A DNA stretch of 64,000 nt from Heterohyrax brucei (GCA_028571685.1 CM053156.1:82091049-82155048); one strand, 5' to 3'. Shown: positions 11,204-23,039, counted from the first letter of the stretch. Made by a program: numbers and translations. The notes: a model not told the origin generated them from the letters alone.

Positions 11204-11377
11204 CATTTGCCTGAAAAACGCCATCAGGAAGGTTCTTGGTGGTTTGCTGTCTTCTCTTTGGAGTGTTACTTCAGTGGGTTCAGACACAGCATCTCCATCC
11301 TTGTTGAGATCCACAGTTTGTAAGTCTGGTTCTGCTTCCTGGGGCTTTGTAATCCCTGCTGGTGACTCACACACCAC
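11204..11377 (-). CDS. BCAS1: BCAS1 internal exon, 58 codons
   Basis: The exon starts VVCESPAGITKPQEAEPDLQ, continues through TVDLNKDGDAVSEPTEVTL and ends KPPRTFLMAFFRQM. Human BCAS1 has VVCESPVEIIKSKEVESALQTVDLN and ends this block KPRTSLMAFLRQM. The acceptor is AATCCAG before GTGGTGTGT and the donor is ATG/GTAAGC. The length is 174 nt, phase 0 at both ends. In human, a 14-residue segment (SVKEDSVPTGAEEN) lies between LFWKK and VVCESP. I could not find an exon for it in the 15.1-kb intron, so it is either diverged, missed or lost. Downstream coding exons, including the human C-terminal region, are not in the first 11 kb and presumably lie beyond position 1. Confidence 0.93.
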
Positions 11378-12089
11378 CTGGATTTATTTTGCCAGGTGAT
11401 AAGGCAGTGAAAAACAAACAAACAAACAAACAAAAACACCAGCACTCCTTGTAACATGTTTTCTAGTTTGGGGTCCTGGCTGCACCCTAGTCCGCATGGT
11501 CACCGTGGGTTGGAATCTATGGCCCCGTCTACACAGGCATATGCACGAGAAGTCACACTCACCTCAGTCACCTGCTGTCCAGCAGCTGAATCTCAAACTA
11601 CTGACAAATGGGCTGAGTTAGAAGGGGCAAGATGCCTTCTCCAAGGAGGCAAAAGGCTTGGACAGGAAGTCCCAGCATTTGGGGGTGACTTCTCTCCATG
11701 GCATGCCCCATAGTCCCTATATTCTATGGGCGCACCTCTCTGGGCTGCCACAAAGGTGAAGAACATCCGGTCTGAGCAGAAGCCAGGAACAGCCACTTCA
11801 CTAAGAGCCCAGCCTCAGTGAGTGACCCAGACACCTTCCAGTCCAGGGCCTTCTTCCCCTGACACTGCGGAGCAGCCGCTCCTTTTGCAGAAAGGACAGT
11901 GTAAGAGCCACTCGGTTTAGCCAACTCGACCTCCTCATTAGTAAACTGATCCCCCCTCCTATCTCAGACGTATCATTCACTGAAGTTCATGCTTCGGGGA
12001 AGAAAAAAAAAAAAAAAAGCCTGGTAAAGAAAACAGCGGCTGAATTCTTTACCACCCCCAGGAGGGAACCTAGTGAGCTTCCACAATCT
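11378..12089. other. BCAS1 intron, no element recognised
   Basis: Holds an (AAAC)n run near 11411-11430 and a 16-base A run near 12003-12018. Nothing else recognised. Confidence 0.6.
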
Positions 12090-12268
12090 TGCTTCAGTCG
12101 AGTTGATTTGGACTCATAGCAACCCTACAGGACACAGCAGAACTGCCCCAAAGCTGTCATTTTTACAGAAGCAGGCTGCCATGTCTTTTCCCATGGCATG
12201 TCTGTGTGTTCAACCGGACAACCTCTCAGCTGGCGGTTGAGTGCTTCACCACTGCGCTACTAGGTGGG
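12090..12268 (-). repeat. AfroSINE, antisense long form
   Basis: TTCAGTCGAGTTGATTTGG at the tail end, long-form block TTTTTACAGAAGCAGGCTGCC, head ends TTCACCACTGCGCTACTAGG. Confidence 0.8.
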
Positions 12269-12514
12269 AGCTGACTGCCCCTCCGAGTGGCCTTACGGGA
12301 GAAAGGGTGGCCAGCCTGGGGGCCAGATGGAAGGTATCAGTTACCCTGAGTCCAATTCCTACTCAGCTGTCTCTGTTCTGCCTCACTCCCTTTGTCCTGT
12401 GCCCGGTGACACCTGGGGGACTCGCTGCATCTTCATGGGTCTCTGGAACAGGACAGAATGATCTCACCTGGAGAGAAGCTTATATTTTCTTGTGGTCTCT
12501 GCCGTCTCTGTGGG

Positions 12515-12699
12515 CCGAGGTCAGCAAACTACTGCACCTGGCCAGCTCTGGCCTCTGATCTAAGAATGGTTTTTACATTTTTAATGAGCTTTAAAACAAA
12601 CAAAAGCAAAGAAGAAGAAGGATGTGGAACACAGACTTTATGATGCCTAAAATATTGATTATCTGGCCCTTTTCAGAAGGCATGTGCCAGCCCCTGCTT
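12515..12699 (+). mobile_element. hAT-Charlie-like relic
   Basis: Left end GAGGTCAGCAAACTACTGC and right end AAAATATTGATTATCTGGCC then TTTTCAGAAGGCATGTGCCAG. These are the characteristic ends of a common mammalian non-autonomous hAT element. Internally deleted. Confidence 0.6.
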
Positions 12700-13534
12700 C
12701 AGAGGAAGGTGCTGTACAGCCAAAGGCATCCTTACACTTGTCCTTGCCAGGCCAGACCTCAAGCCTCCTCAGAGCCTTGTTCTTACTGTCAGTAGGAAGA
12801 AGAGAGTATGTCTGGGGAAAAATAATCTTGTTTTCCTTAATAAAGAAGACAACACTGGCTTTCAAATGCCCCAAATGTTCTGAACTGGGAAAGAGCTTCT
12901 AATCTCTGCGTCGTCAACTAAAGCAGAGATGTGGCCATCAAGGAATCAGTGTGCCGGGACACCCCAGAATATAGCAACTATATCTAGCAATCTTTCTTCC
13001 CCTTACTGTTCTTTAAGATGTTGATACGGCTTCTAGTATTTTCTTCTGTAAGTGAAGGTCTTGGCTGGGAAGCCACAAACTCAAAGGTCCCCAGGGGGCA
13101 AGACAGGTAGTATCACCATAGACTGACTAAATATACAAAGCAGCAGCGTTAGAGATTATAGGGAGTAAAGGTCAAGTCATCCCCTCTAAAGACCTTACAA
13201 GAAGAAAAGCTCTGGGGTGGCCAAACATCTCGTATGTCTGAGTAGGCCTTTCCTGGTGCGTGACTAGTTTTTTATGTTGGCCTGTCGCTAGGGAACCAGA
13301 TTGAGACTGGAGCCAAATGAGAGACTGCAGTTTGGGGTTGAACATGGACACAGATCTCTAAGTCCAGGCGTGATGTGATCTGTTTGCACTGCTGTAAAAT
13401 AAGCTTCAACCAGAAAAGGCTTTGGGTGAAGCGTGAAGTGCAGGCAGTCTGCGGAGTGATTGTGATATGAGCACAGGCTGGGAGCCAATTTGTCTGGTCC
13501 TGCATCCCAGCTCTACTCATTTCTAGGACTCTAC

Positions 13535-13760
13535 TACAAAGACCCACCCCAGGAGAAGAACATCATGCTGGGTAAAGTAGAGGGTCGGCAAAAAGGAGGA
13601 GGCCCCTTCACAGGACGGACCGACACCGTGGCTGACACAGTGGCCTCAAGCAGAACAACTATTGTGACGGCGGGCACAGGGCCGGGCGTTATTTCGTTCT
13701 GGCACACACAGGGTCACTGTGCATCAGAACAGACGGGATGACATCGAACAACAACACAAA
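13535..13760 (+). mobile_element. RTE LINE 3' fragment, sense
   Basis: Reads GAGAAGAACATCATGCTGGG then GTAGAGGGTCGGCAAAAAGG, the DNA counterpart of the RTE C-terminal KDIMLGKVEGR block, and ends with the tail GATGACATCGAACAACAACAC. Confidence 0.82.
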
Positions 13761-13829
13761 GATGCTACTCAGCATCTTTGTGCCTTTGTTTTCTCCGTTC
13801 TCCATGGGAATAGCACACACTTTAGAAAG

Positions 13830-13910
13830 GTGTTTTGAGGAATAAATGGGCCTACACACACAGTGTCCTCAGAACAGTGCCTGGCATATAGTAAGTTATC
13901 ACTTAAGGCG
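13830..13910 (+). repeat. MIR 3' end
   Basis: GAACAGTGCCTGGCATATAG then TAAGTTATCAC, the standard MIR 3' region. Confidence 0.6.
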
Positions 13911-13997
13911 ACTGACTTCATTGGTGGTGTTATTAGAGCTGTTTACTCTGTAGACGTGAATTCTCTGAACTCGCCTGCCATGTACAGGTCTAATATT

Positions 13998-14130
13998 TGC
14001 CTATATCCATTGCCACTGAGTCAATGCTGACTCACAGTGCCTCTGTAGTCACCCTATAGTGACAGAGTAGAACTGACCTCCCTGGTTTCCAAGTTTGGAA
14101 ATCTTTACAGAAGCAGGCTGCCGTGTCCAA
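13998..14130 (-). repeat. AfroSINE, antisense, head missing
   Basis: TATCCATTGCCACTGAGTC to GCAGGCTGCCGTGTCC. Stops before the tRNA-like head. Confidence 0.78.
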
Positions 14131-14214
14131 TGTTTAGAAAGGATTACGTTAATATCTACCTCCTACTGTGGCAGCATCCTGCAAGGTTTCTCTTTAATAT
14201 ATTAACTCAGCAAA

Positions 14215-14340
14215 TAGTTACAAAGACAGCTCAGTGCCATTATCCCCATTCTACAGATGAGGAATCTGAATGGACGAAGGACCTGGCCAAAGTCACATCG
14301 CAGGCAAGTAACCGTTTCAATGAGGATGAAGTTGCTTGCC
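14215..14340 (+). repeat. Ancient mammalian repeat (MIR/L2 type)
   Basis: CATTATCCCCATTCTACAGA, ATGAGGAATCTGAATGG and CCAAAGTCACATCGCAGG follow the very common ancient pattern (ATTTTACAGATGAGGAAACTGAGG). Family not decided. Confidence 0.45.
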
Positions 14341-14345
14341 GGTAA

Positions 14346-15741
14346 CTGAGTATCAAGAGTGGCTTAACAACGAAAACACAGAACAAGAAGTTTGAAATCA
14401 GGAAGTTCTGGACTCAGTTGAGTGACACCACAATGTCTTCCAGAACCCTGGCTCTTTCTCTTCTCTGGCTTGGTCATCTCTGACACACGGAATTGTCACA
14501 TTTCTAATGTGCCACCGCACGGCCATAAAATAGCTGGTGCAGCTCCAGGCATCACTTTCTCAACCTAACGTCCTAAGAAAGAAGGAAGAATGTTAAAAAA
14601 AAAAATATTCGTTCCAAGTGAATGCCTGCATTTGGATCCCTTGAGTCAGGTTACATTTCATTGACTAGAACTGGGTCACATCTTTACCTCTAGACTAATT
14701 CCTGATGATGTGAACAGGATTACTGGTATAGATCAATCACAATCCAGTATGTAAGGGGTGTGGTGGTTGACAGCTGTGACTGAGATCTAGTGAAGAAGGG
14801 TTTGAAAATTGCCTTTCTGGAAGTCATGAACCATCTGCCTGACCTGGATTCTGCACTCTTCTGTCTTGTCGGAAGCCGGCTCCTTTATTACGTGGAAGGG
14901 TCTCGGTGGAAAATTACTCATGATGGAATGGAGAGATTTCATGGCAATAGCAGTGTAACTTGACACTATTCGAATGCCAATGGCTCCCTTCCTGGACCTT
15001 TCTGAATGTCTAGAAATGTTGACTCACAAATCCTAAGCTGTTAGTCCGTTCTGCAAAACATAACAGCTTCAGCAGGCAGAGAGAGAGAGAGAGAGACTCA
15101 CATCAGCTCTGAAGTCAGGCCAAGAAGCTGGCTCTTGGCAGTCAAGGAAAATCCACTGGCATCCAGAGTGGAAACTCCGAATGACTCTGGTTAAGTGCTG
15201 ATCTAATCTGCATACACAGACAAATGCTTTCTATTTTTATTTAGATCATTTTCCAGTTTCCTTTCAGGCTAGAGCTCTGACTGATGTTGTGCCCTACTGA
15301 GAATACATTACTGCATCTGCACACTTTAATCTGGAGGTATGATGGATACTATGAAAACCAGATTTGTGCCGCATTTTAGAATTCAATCCCCACTTTTTGA
15401 TTTTAATAGGAGATATGGTCATATAGCATGAAGATGGTTGGTATGTTTAACAGAGACAATATAAACATCAGTCAAAGGTTTTAGTTTTTCTTTTAAATTT
15501 TATATCATACGCACCCATACTTATGTTGTAAATATAAGCGGCTCTTGCGTTACTAAGAATGTGTGTTTTGGGAAGTTCCAGGTAGAGAAATCAAGTAAAA
15601 TAAACTCCACTGTGATTACACTTTAAGAACTCACTTGTTAAAGAATTCTTGCAATATGCTCATTTTTCTTGCCAGCTGCCTCTGAGTCAGCCCCTAGCTC
15701 ACCTGACCACATGCAGAGCAAGAAGGGACCAACGGACTATT
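14346..15741. other. BCAS1 intron, no element recognised
   Basis: Only a short (GA)n run near 15080-15095 stands out. Confidence 0.6.
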
Positions 15742-15975
15742 GTGACCTATGGGATTTTCAGTGGCTGATTTTTCAGAAGTAGACCACCAGGCCTTTCCTC
15801 CTTGTCTCTCTTAGTCTGGAAGCTCCACTGAAATATAGTACCACAGCAGCACACAGCACTCCATGAACAGACAGGTTGTTGCTGCACTTGAGGCGTTTGG
15901 TCCAGAAAATGAATGCAGATCTCCCGCACGGGAGGAAAGAACTGCATCAGTGACCCACCACTATTCCCTGGTATG
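15742..15975 (-). repeat. tRNA-Gly-headed SINE, 5' part
   Basis: Antisense. The region 15915-15965 (CAGATCTCCCGCACGGGAGG then CATCAGTGACCCACCACT) is the complement of a tRNA-Gly-like head; the body (CTGATTTTTCAGAAGTAGAC, TAGTCTGGAAGCTCC) matches the copies at 21652 and 42100. The 3' half is absent. Confidence 0.7.
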
Positions 15976-16214
15976 TGTTTAATCACATCTCTTTAAAGGT
16001 CCTGTTTAGAATGTTTAGTGTACTATAAAGGGATTTGATGAATCTCTGGTTTTTTGAGAAGATGATACTAAACAAACTCAGTTTTAGATATGTCTTTTCT
16101 CCCTAAGGGCACTGGGTCAGCTGTGAGATGCACAGTTCTAGAAGAAAATAGAACCCCTGATCATTAGGAAGCAATTACTCACAATATTCTGTCTCCTGTT
16201 CTGGTAATAACTGC

Positions 16215-16612
16215 ATAGGGATCAGCAAAGTTTTTCTGGCCAATACCCCCTCCCACCCCATCACAGAGTCTCTGTTGCAACTACTCAGACCCACCAGGGT
16301 AGCAGGGAAGCAGTCAGACAATATGTCCCACTGCAGCAGGAAAGCAGCCATAGAGGACGTATAACACTGTACCATGAAAGCAGCCCTAGACAATATGCAA
16401 CATTGTACTGTGTGGCTGTGCCCTAATAAAACTTTATTTATGCATAATGATACTTGAATTTTATATTATTTTAATATGTCATGAAGTAATTATTCTTCTT
16501 TTGATTTTTTTCCACAACCATTTAAAAATGCAAAAACCATTCTGAGTTTATCAGACAGACAGGAAGAGTGGTGGGCCAGATGTGGCTGTGGGCTGTGGTT
16601 GGCCTACTCCCG
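16215..16612 (-). mobile_element. hAT-Charlie-like relic, longer copy
   Basis: Same family as the element at 12515 but with interior retained: left GGGATCAGCAAAGTTTTTCTG, interior GCCCTAATAAAACTTTATTT, right GCCAGATGTGGCTGTGGGC then GGTTGGCCTACTCCC. Confidence 0.65.
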
Positions 16613-16634
16613 AGTGAGTTCTTTCTGTGTTCCA

Positions 16635-16795
16635 GGCACTAAATTAAGCACATCACACACATTACCTCATTTCCTTCTCACAACAACTGCCTAAGGGGTA
16701 GGGAACATCATTGGTGCCATTTAACAGATGAGCAAACTGAGGCTCAACAGGTGGCACAGGCTGGAGATGATGGGATTGATATCACAACTTTTAGA
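16635..16795 (+). repeat. Ancient mammalian repeat (MIR/L2 type)
   Basis: CATTACCTCATTTCCTTCTC, then TTTAACAGATGAGCAAACTG and AGGCTCAACAGG. Old and diverged. Confidence 0.5.
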
Positions 16796-18225
16796 CTCAT
16801 TCCATCCAGGTGGTAAGCTGTTACAAGATGAAATGCTAAATTTGTTGGGTCCACTCAACTTGATGCAATAATTGGAATGCTTCTTTATTTTCCCTAAAAA
16901 AAATCACTTTTCTCTGTGCTGTACCCCTATCTGCTTTGTGTTATCTTTAACTCTCAATTCACACTTCTATTTCTGTTTTAAATTTCACTCTGGAAATGAC
17001 TCGATGGCACTTGGCTGGCTGGAAATGGAATACCTTCCATGTACCTGTTAGGAAGACACTCAGTGTTTTAGCATGGGAGCTGCAGAAGACACAGGTTTTT
17101 TTCAGAAGAGCAGCTATGTGCTCCCATCCAAGAAGTTTCCCTTCAGAGAACCCAGACCTTCAAAGTTAGGTGATGCTCTGAATTTAACCTGCAACTTGTT
17201 TGTTTAAAAAAACAAGAACAAACAGAGAAAAAACGCGGCAGGAGTTTTTTCATGGAATTCCTCTCTGCTGGGTGCTGAAATAGAGATTTTTGTGTCTCTA
17301 GAAAATAGCTGGTAAGTTCACGAGGACATTCAGGAATTAAGAGAGACCTGTGCTTTGCTGAATTCTTGGGTTTGAGCTCTAGTTGCTCCAAAAGATAAAA
17401 AGAAAGATAACAACATGAACAAGTAGAAAAAAAAGTCAATTTCCAAGATTTTTCTCCTACAAAGAATCCTAACATAGGACCTCCATTTGAATTTCCACTC
17501 CATTAGATGGGTGACACTCCCGGCAGACATTCAGATTTTCAACATCTGTTGCGTTTCAGTGGGAAAAAAAATGGAAACACAAGCCCTGTTGACTGCCAGA
17601 CACTCAGAGAGAGCGAAAACATATTTTGCTTTGGCAAAATGATAGCTATCGGTTTCTATTCTGATGAGCTATGAATTCATTTATTCCCACTTCAAAGCTT
17701 TCCCAAGAGCTGCACTTTAAGGCAGAGGGCTGTTATTTGGGGTCTGAAACTCACAAGGCCAATTTTTTGTCATCTCCCTTTTTCTGGAAGGATACACTGT
17801 GGTGGGTTTTCATATGGAGCCATCTCCTTCGGATACTGACGCTCTTTCTTAAAATCTCAGACCACCTTTCCAGAGAGTCAAAGATCCAAAAGACAGTGAG
17901 GCTCAGCTTCTCTACGTCAGGTATAGATACGTCATTGTTAACTCCCCAGTCTGAGACCAACAGCCTTAGCGCTGATTGCAGCAAGTTGTTCTACCTGATG
18001 CCACTGCATGTCCTGAATACCACCCAGAGTTAGTACAGAATCCGAGTTGCCATGGAAATAAAGATGAAACAACAACCAAGGTAGAACAAAGGATGCAGCA
18101 TCATTGTTTTGTAAGGAAGTACAAAGCGTTCTTACATTTAATAGACTCTTTCAGCCCCTCAATGATAACAAATTATCAAGTGCTCTGATTTGGCATTTAT
18201 GTTTCACTGACCCCATCAGAGTTAA
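16796..18225. other. BCAS1 intron, no element recognised
   Basis: AT-rich single-copy-looking sequence. The overlapping short frames around 17140-18190 show no coding character. Confidence 0.55.
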
Positions 18226-18428
18226 GGAGTCCTGGTGGCTCAGTGGTTAAGCATTTCTTTGTTAACTGAAAGGTTTTTGGTCCCAACCCACCTAGCTACC
18301 CTGAGAGAAAGACCTGGTGATCTGCTTCTGTCAAGATCATTGCCTAGGAATCACCACAGAGCAGTTTTATTGTGCCACATGAGGTCACTGTGAGTTTTAA
18401 AACAGATTCAATAGCACTAAACAACAGT
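18226..18428 (+). repeat. AfroSINE, sense long form with CAACA tail
   Basis: AGTCCTGGTGGCTCAGTGG head, long-form block CTGCTTCTGTCAAGATC, tail CAATAGCACTAAACAACAG rather than the GGGTTTGG tail. Confidence 0.83.
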
Positions 18429-19621
18429 AAGCATTACAAATATTCATCCAATGATCCCTAATCACATGAAAGGATGAAAGAGTCTACAGCAGATAGCTAA
18501 CGCCTGAATCATGGTACCACCTGAAACATGCAAGCACACGGGACCCCCAAGCCAGAACGTCCCCTGGCCCAACGTGCTGAAGATGAGAATGGAATGATTC
18601 TGTCATTTAATACATAACTTACATTCTCCTCTGAACCTGTGGGGACTGAATCCTCTTTAATTGACTAAAGGAAAGAGAAAAACAAAAGCAAGAATCAGCA
18701 GGCTGTGGAAAAGATAAAAGAAAATTTTACCAAAAAAATGAAGGGTTAGTTGGACTCGGCATTTCCTCCTGGAACACCACTTTGTCAATGAACTGTGCGT
18801 GTGTACGCTTTGTTCCAATCAGGACTGGAAGGCAGCTTTCAGAAATGTAAACAGAATAGCAAGACAATATAAATTAAAGCATGTATGTTTAAAAAGCAAC
18901 AAAAGAGAAAATACACATGCAAACACAATGGAGTCAGGAGAAGGGGTTACTGCAGAAAACACAAACCATGAGCCTTGCCCACTGGGTAAGAATTATATTT
19001 GCCTACATATTTTCTAGACATTGATGAAAAGAGAGTAAATAATGATCAATGCCCAATACACCAAGACTGTTAGGTAAACACAAAAGAGCCATTCAGGAAA
19101 ATTCTGTAATGGGCTGGACACATGCATTCCATGGTGCCCATAGAGGAGGCAGGCCCTGTGATGTCAGTCTTATTCTGATTGTAGCACAGTGGCTGGCACT
19201 GGGCTGTTTGTCACATTAGTCCTCAACCTGTGCTGGTTTCACCAGGCCAAAACTCAACTGAGCTAAAAAAGCTTCTGGGAAAGGCTGAGAGCTGGGTGCC
19301 AACACAGCCAGCTGCAGGCAGGTCACTCCCCACCGTGATTCTGGCACCTACAGTCCCGGCCCGAAGCCTTCAAAAGTCAGTGCCACAACCAACACTTCAG
19401 CCGACCGAGTCCCTGTTTTGGAGCTGGACTTTGTGCCTTTTCTTCAGTGGCTCTTAAACTTTTTTTTCTTTTTCCCAAGTGCAGGCATAAGTTATAGATT
19501 GCTTTGAGACTCTTCTGAGATATACGGCCTCTCTTCCCAGCAAAATTAACATAAATATTTTACCACTAATTTCAGGGTGCTTGTGGACCCTCTGAATCTC
19601 ACCTCTGGGAATGAAGAGTTT
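18429..19621. other. BCAS1 intron, no element recognised
   Basis: Nothing recognised in this stretch. Confidence 0.55.
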
Positions 19622-20037
19622 GTGATGGTTAATTTTACACCTCAGTTTGGCCAGGCGATGGTGCCTGGTTGTTTGACAAACACTAGTCCAGATTCTGTGA
19701 CAAGATCATTCTACAGGCTTCAGTCAGCTGGCCTTAAGTAAGGCGGATTGTCCCCCACAAGTTGGGTGGCTCTCACCAACCAGCTGAAGGCCTTAAGAGC
19801 AGAAAGAGACTTTTCCTGAGATTGTGACATGTTCTGTCTCCAGGCTACAGACAGACACTATACCTCTAAAACTTCTTTACTCTTCACGCTTCCCATCTCC
19901 AGACCCGTGAGCTGTGGGGCATGAGGCTGTAGGGACCTCTAGTCTGTCACCTCACCACTGTCCCCCAATCACATGAGCTAATCTCTTAAAAGCAGTCTCT
20001 CCCTCTGCCTCTTTCTCTCCCTCTCTCTTTATATAAA
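19622..20037 (+). repeat. Ancient LTR-like repeat
   Basis: Begins TGATGGTTAATTTTACACC and continues with CAGTTTGGCCAGGCGATGG, CACATGAGCTAATCTCTTAA and a CT-rich end followed by TATATAAATG. This resembles a widespread mammalian LTR-type element; the exact family is not settled. Confidence 0.45.
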
Positions 20038-20042
20038 TGTCA

Positions 20043-20246
20043 CCACGCCAGTTGTCTTCGAGTTGATTCTTTGACTCATGGTGACCCCTACATATTTTAG
20101 AGTAGACCTGCATCTCACAGGGTTTTCAACAGCTGATTTTTCAGAAGTGGATCACCAGGACTGTCTTCCGAGGTACTCTGCATGAACGTAGACCACCAAC
20201 CTTTGGGTTAGCAGCGGAGCACGTTAGTCAACCGATGGCCCTACCC
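20043..20246 (-). repeat. AfroSINE-related SINE, antisense, second subfamily
   Basis: Differs from the common form in the middle: TCACAGGGTTTTCAACAGC, TGATTTTTCAGAAGTGGATC and CACCAGGACTGTCTTCCGAG. The head region CCAACCTTTGGGTTAGCAGC is shared. Confidence 0.72.
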
Positions 20247-20317
20247 AACAATTCCATTGGGTTCACCAGTCTACACAGCTTGCTGAATTTTAGTATCTGC
20301 TGATGTCTGATGTGTGA

Positions 20318-20514
20318 AAGAGCACTGGTGGCACAGAGGTTAAACGTTCAGCTAACCAAAAGGTCGGCAGTTTGAACCCACCAGCCACCCTGCTGGCAGT
20401 CTGCTTCTATCAAGATTACAACCTCGGGAACTCGCTGGGGCAGTTCTACTCTGTCCTGTAGGGTCACTATGAGTCACAGTCAACTCGATGGCAGCAGGAT
20501 GGTTTTGGCTTTCT
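20318..20514 (+). repeat. AfroSINE, sense long form
   Basis: GCACTGGTGGCACAGAGGTTA head, AAGGTCGGCAGTTTGAACCC B-box area, tail TGGCAGCAGGATGGTTTTGG. Confidence 0.87.
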
Positions 20515-21139
20515 GTATACGTAAAGAATTTAGCACAATGCCTGCACATAGCAAGCATTCAACTAATGACAACAAATTTTGTAAATGCTGAGAAGGAGAG
20601 TTTAAAGACTAATGATATCAGACCTACTTAAGACTCATCCTAAACCTACTGAAGACTCTTCTTAAACTCTTTCTCGTTGCTTGAGAAATTTCCTTAAGTC
20701 TGTTCAGGTCAAATACAGGTTTCCTCCAAATCCATTATAAAGAGACATTTTTTAACACCATCCCTGAGGTCATGTTAGGTTCCAAAGGCACAAGAGCGTA
20801 GGAGGAAGACGTAGGTCTCAGTTAAAATCCTGATGGCCTGTTCTCTGATAGTACAGCGTCACGGTGACCTTTGTAAAACAAAGATTCCAGAACACACTAA
20901 CTTTCATCTGTTGTGTCAGTATTTTGAGATCTTGATCCTTTTGGCTGCATCGACAAGCTGCCCAGTCTATAAACTGGATAGGTGAGCTTGCTGTGTGACT
21001 GTCCAAGTGACTGAGAAAACCCTAAACCAAAATAGCCAAGGCCATGTTCTCAAGGCTTTCCAGAAAATGGTTTCTTGCAATGTGCTCTTATTCTTTAAAT
21101 AGATATCCCTAGGGGATTCATCACCTCCTATCATGGACA

Positions 21140-21305
21140 AGGAAGCCTCAGCAGCGTGGCAGTAAAATGCTACATCAGCTCACCACAAGGTCGGGAATTC
21201 CAATCTGCCAGGTGCTCCTTGGAAACTCTATAGGACACTTCTACTCTGTTCTATAGGGTCACTATAAATTGAAATCAACTCAACAGCAGTGGGTTTGGTT
21301 TGGTG
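21140..21305 (+). repeat. AfroSINE, sense, with 11-bp target-site duplication
   Basis: Flanked by TATCATGGACA at 21129-21139 and 21306-21316. Head degraded; B-box area AAGGTCGGGAATTCCAATC; tail CAGTGGGTTTGGTTTGG. Confidence 0.88.
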
Positions 21306-21651
21306 TATCATGGACATGCATTAGGTGCAATTCTGCAGAACTAAAAACATTAATACTTATAAAGGTAATAACAACATCACCACCTATATTATCAGGCTGT
21401 GTCTGGCAGTGGGTTAAAGCTTCATATTAGTATTCTAAGTCAGTGTTCAGAGTAGAAGCAGATTGTCCCTAACGCCTAAGGTTCTGCACCAATGAAGTCT
21501 CCTCTTACTCTATGTCATCCCCCCTTGGGGGTTAGAGGTGTAGCCCTGTGTTCCCTGAAAGCTGACTGATGCATGACAGCGTCCTCAGTGAGCCAGTTCT
21601 TTGCATCAAGCACCTGGTCTGGATTTGTGCCCAACAGTTTCCATGCTCACC

Positions 21652-21992
21652 AATGACGCTGCTGTTAACTGCTACTGAGTTGGCTGCCAACACGTGGCGA
21701 CCCCACGCACAATGCTGCTGGGTCTGTGCCACCCCACGATTGGTTGGGGATGGGACTGCTGTCATCCACAGGATGTTAATAGATTGAGTTTGGGAAGAAG
21801 ACTTCCAGGACTTTCTTCCTAGTCTTGGTCTGCGAGGTCTGCTGGAACCTGTTGAGTATCACAGGAGCACACCAACTTCCCCTGGTGGGCGAGTCCTGGC
21901 TTGGACACTGGCTGAGAGTCAAACTCAGATCTCCTGCATGGAGGGGAAGTCCCGTGTCCCTGCTCATGTCACAGTGGTGACTGAAGGCCTCA
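21652..21992 (-). repeat. tRNA-Gly-headed SINE, antisense
   Basis: From GACGCTGCTGTTAACTGCTAC through GTGGCGACCCCACGCACAAT (RTE-3'-like part), CTTCCTAGTCTTGGTCTGC to AACTCAGATCTCCTGCATGG (head complement). Three related copies occur in this window. Confidence 0.68.
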
Positions 21993-22139
21993 TGCACCTT
22001 CCTTACCTCTTTGTGTCTCCAATTTGTGTCTCACATGCCAGAAAACCTAACAGTTTAGGAACCAAGAACATCATAATCTGATTCATCATTTTCTGCCACC
22101 GCTCAGGAGTCGGTTCTGCTGAGTAAGCTTCAAAGCAGG

Positions 22140-22270
22140 GCTTCCAATCTAGTTGTTCTGGTTTGAACCCTCAGCGAGAACTTGTATTTTCACCCCAGAC
22201 ATACTACATCAGAATCTCCATGTTAACAAGGTCCTCGAGTGATTCTCCTGTATGACAGACTTTGGGAAGC
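22140..22270 (-). mobile_element. MER5-like hAT relic
   Basis: CATCAGAATCTCCATGTTAAC, then GAGTGATTCTCCTGTATGAC and ACTTTGGGAAGCACTG, the complement of a MER5 end. Confidence 0.5.
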
Positions 22271-22327
22271 ACTGCTCCACTCCTGCAGGCCATGAGTCTG
22301 AGTTTTGTTTTGGCTTTGGCACGATCT

Positions 22328-22412
22328 ATCAGTGATTCTCAGAACTGGTCCCTCACTAATAGGGCTAGCATCATCTGGGAACTTGCTAGAAATGCAAATT
22401 CTCAGCAGGGGT
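22328..22412 (+). mobile_element. MER5-like hAT relic
   Basis: CAGTGATTCTCAGAACTGG, CATCATCTGGGAACTTGC and AGAAATGCAAATTCTCAGC are the usual MER5 pattern, opposite in orientation to the neighbour at 22140. Confidence 0.65.
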
Positions 22413-22484
22413 AAAAGCCTGAACTCACCCATTCAAAGCTCTGTTTCAAAGAGGGCAAAAAAACAACTTGGTTCTTCGACTAAA

Positions 22485-22642
22485 AACAAACAAACCCAAA
22501 CATACTGCAATCAAGTCCGTTTGGCTCTATGGGACAGAAGAGAACTGCCCCACAGAGTTTCCCAGGAGCACCTGGTGGATTCGAACCGCTGACCTTTTGG
22601 TTAGCAGATGTAGCACTTAACCGCCATGCTACCAGGGTTTCC
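22485..22642 (-). repeat. AfroSINE, antisense short form
   Basis: AACAAACCCAAACATACTGC tail side; head CGAACCGCTGACCTTTTGG to CATGCTACCAGGGTTTCC. Confidence 0.88.
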
Positions 22643-23039
22643 ATTGTCTGACCCAGTCCTTCCAGTAACCTGGAAGGCTGGTATCACTGGCCAGTTTCAC
22701 AGCCAAGGAAAGCAGTGCTTGGGGGCTTTCAGTGACCCACTCAAAATCAAACAGCTGGAGACAATCAGAACTAAGACGTGAGGACGCTGGTGCACCACAG
22801 TGCGCACACACGTGCATGCCTTGTGCTTCCAAGTAGAGTTCAAGGCTTTTGATGAGAGCAGCCTTCTGTGCTGACACCACCAGAAGTCACCTGGGTCACT
22901 GAGTTCGTGACCAGCCACTGTTCACTCCTGAGATATCACAAGGACACCATTCGGTGAGCACTCACTGGGCCTTAAGAGCTCTCTGTGTACAACGGTTTAT
23001 TCTCCTAACAACCCTGTGAGATAAACAACTGCCTTATAC

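Noticed and set aside
18747-18790. Possible missing BCAS1 mini-exon (minus strand, near TTCATTGACAAAGTGG)
   Set aside because: Residues do not match the expected segment and donor and phase do not fit.
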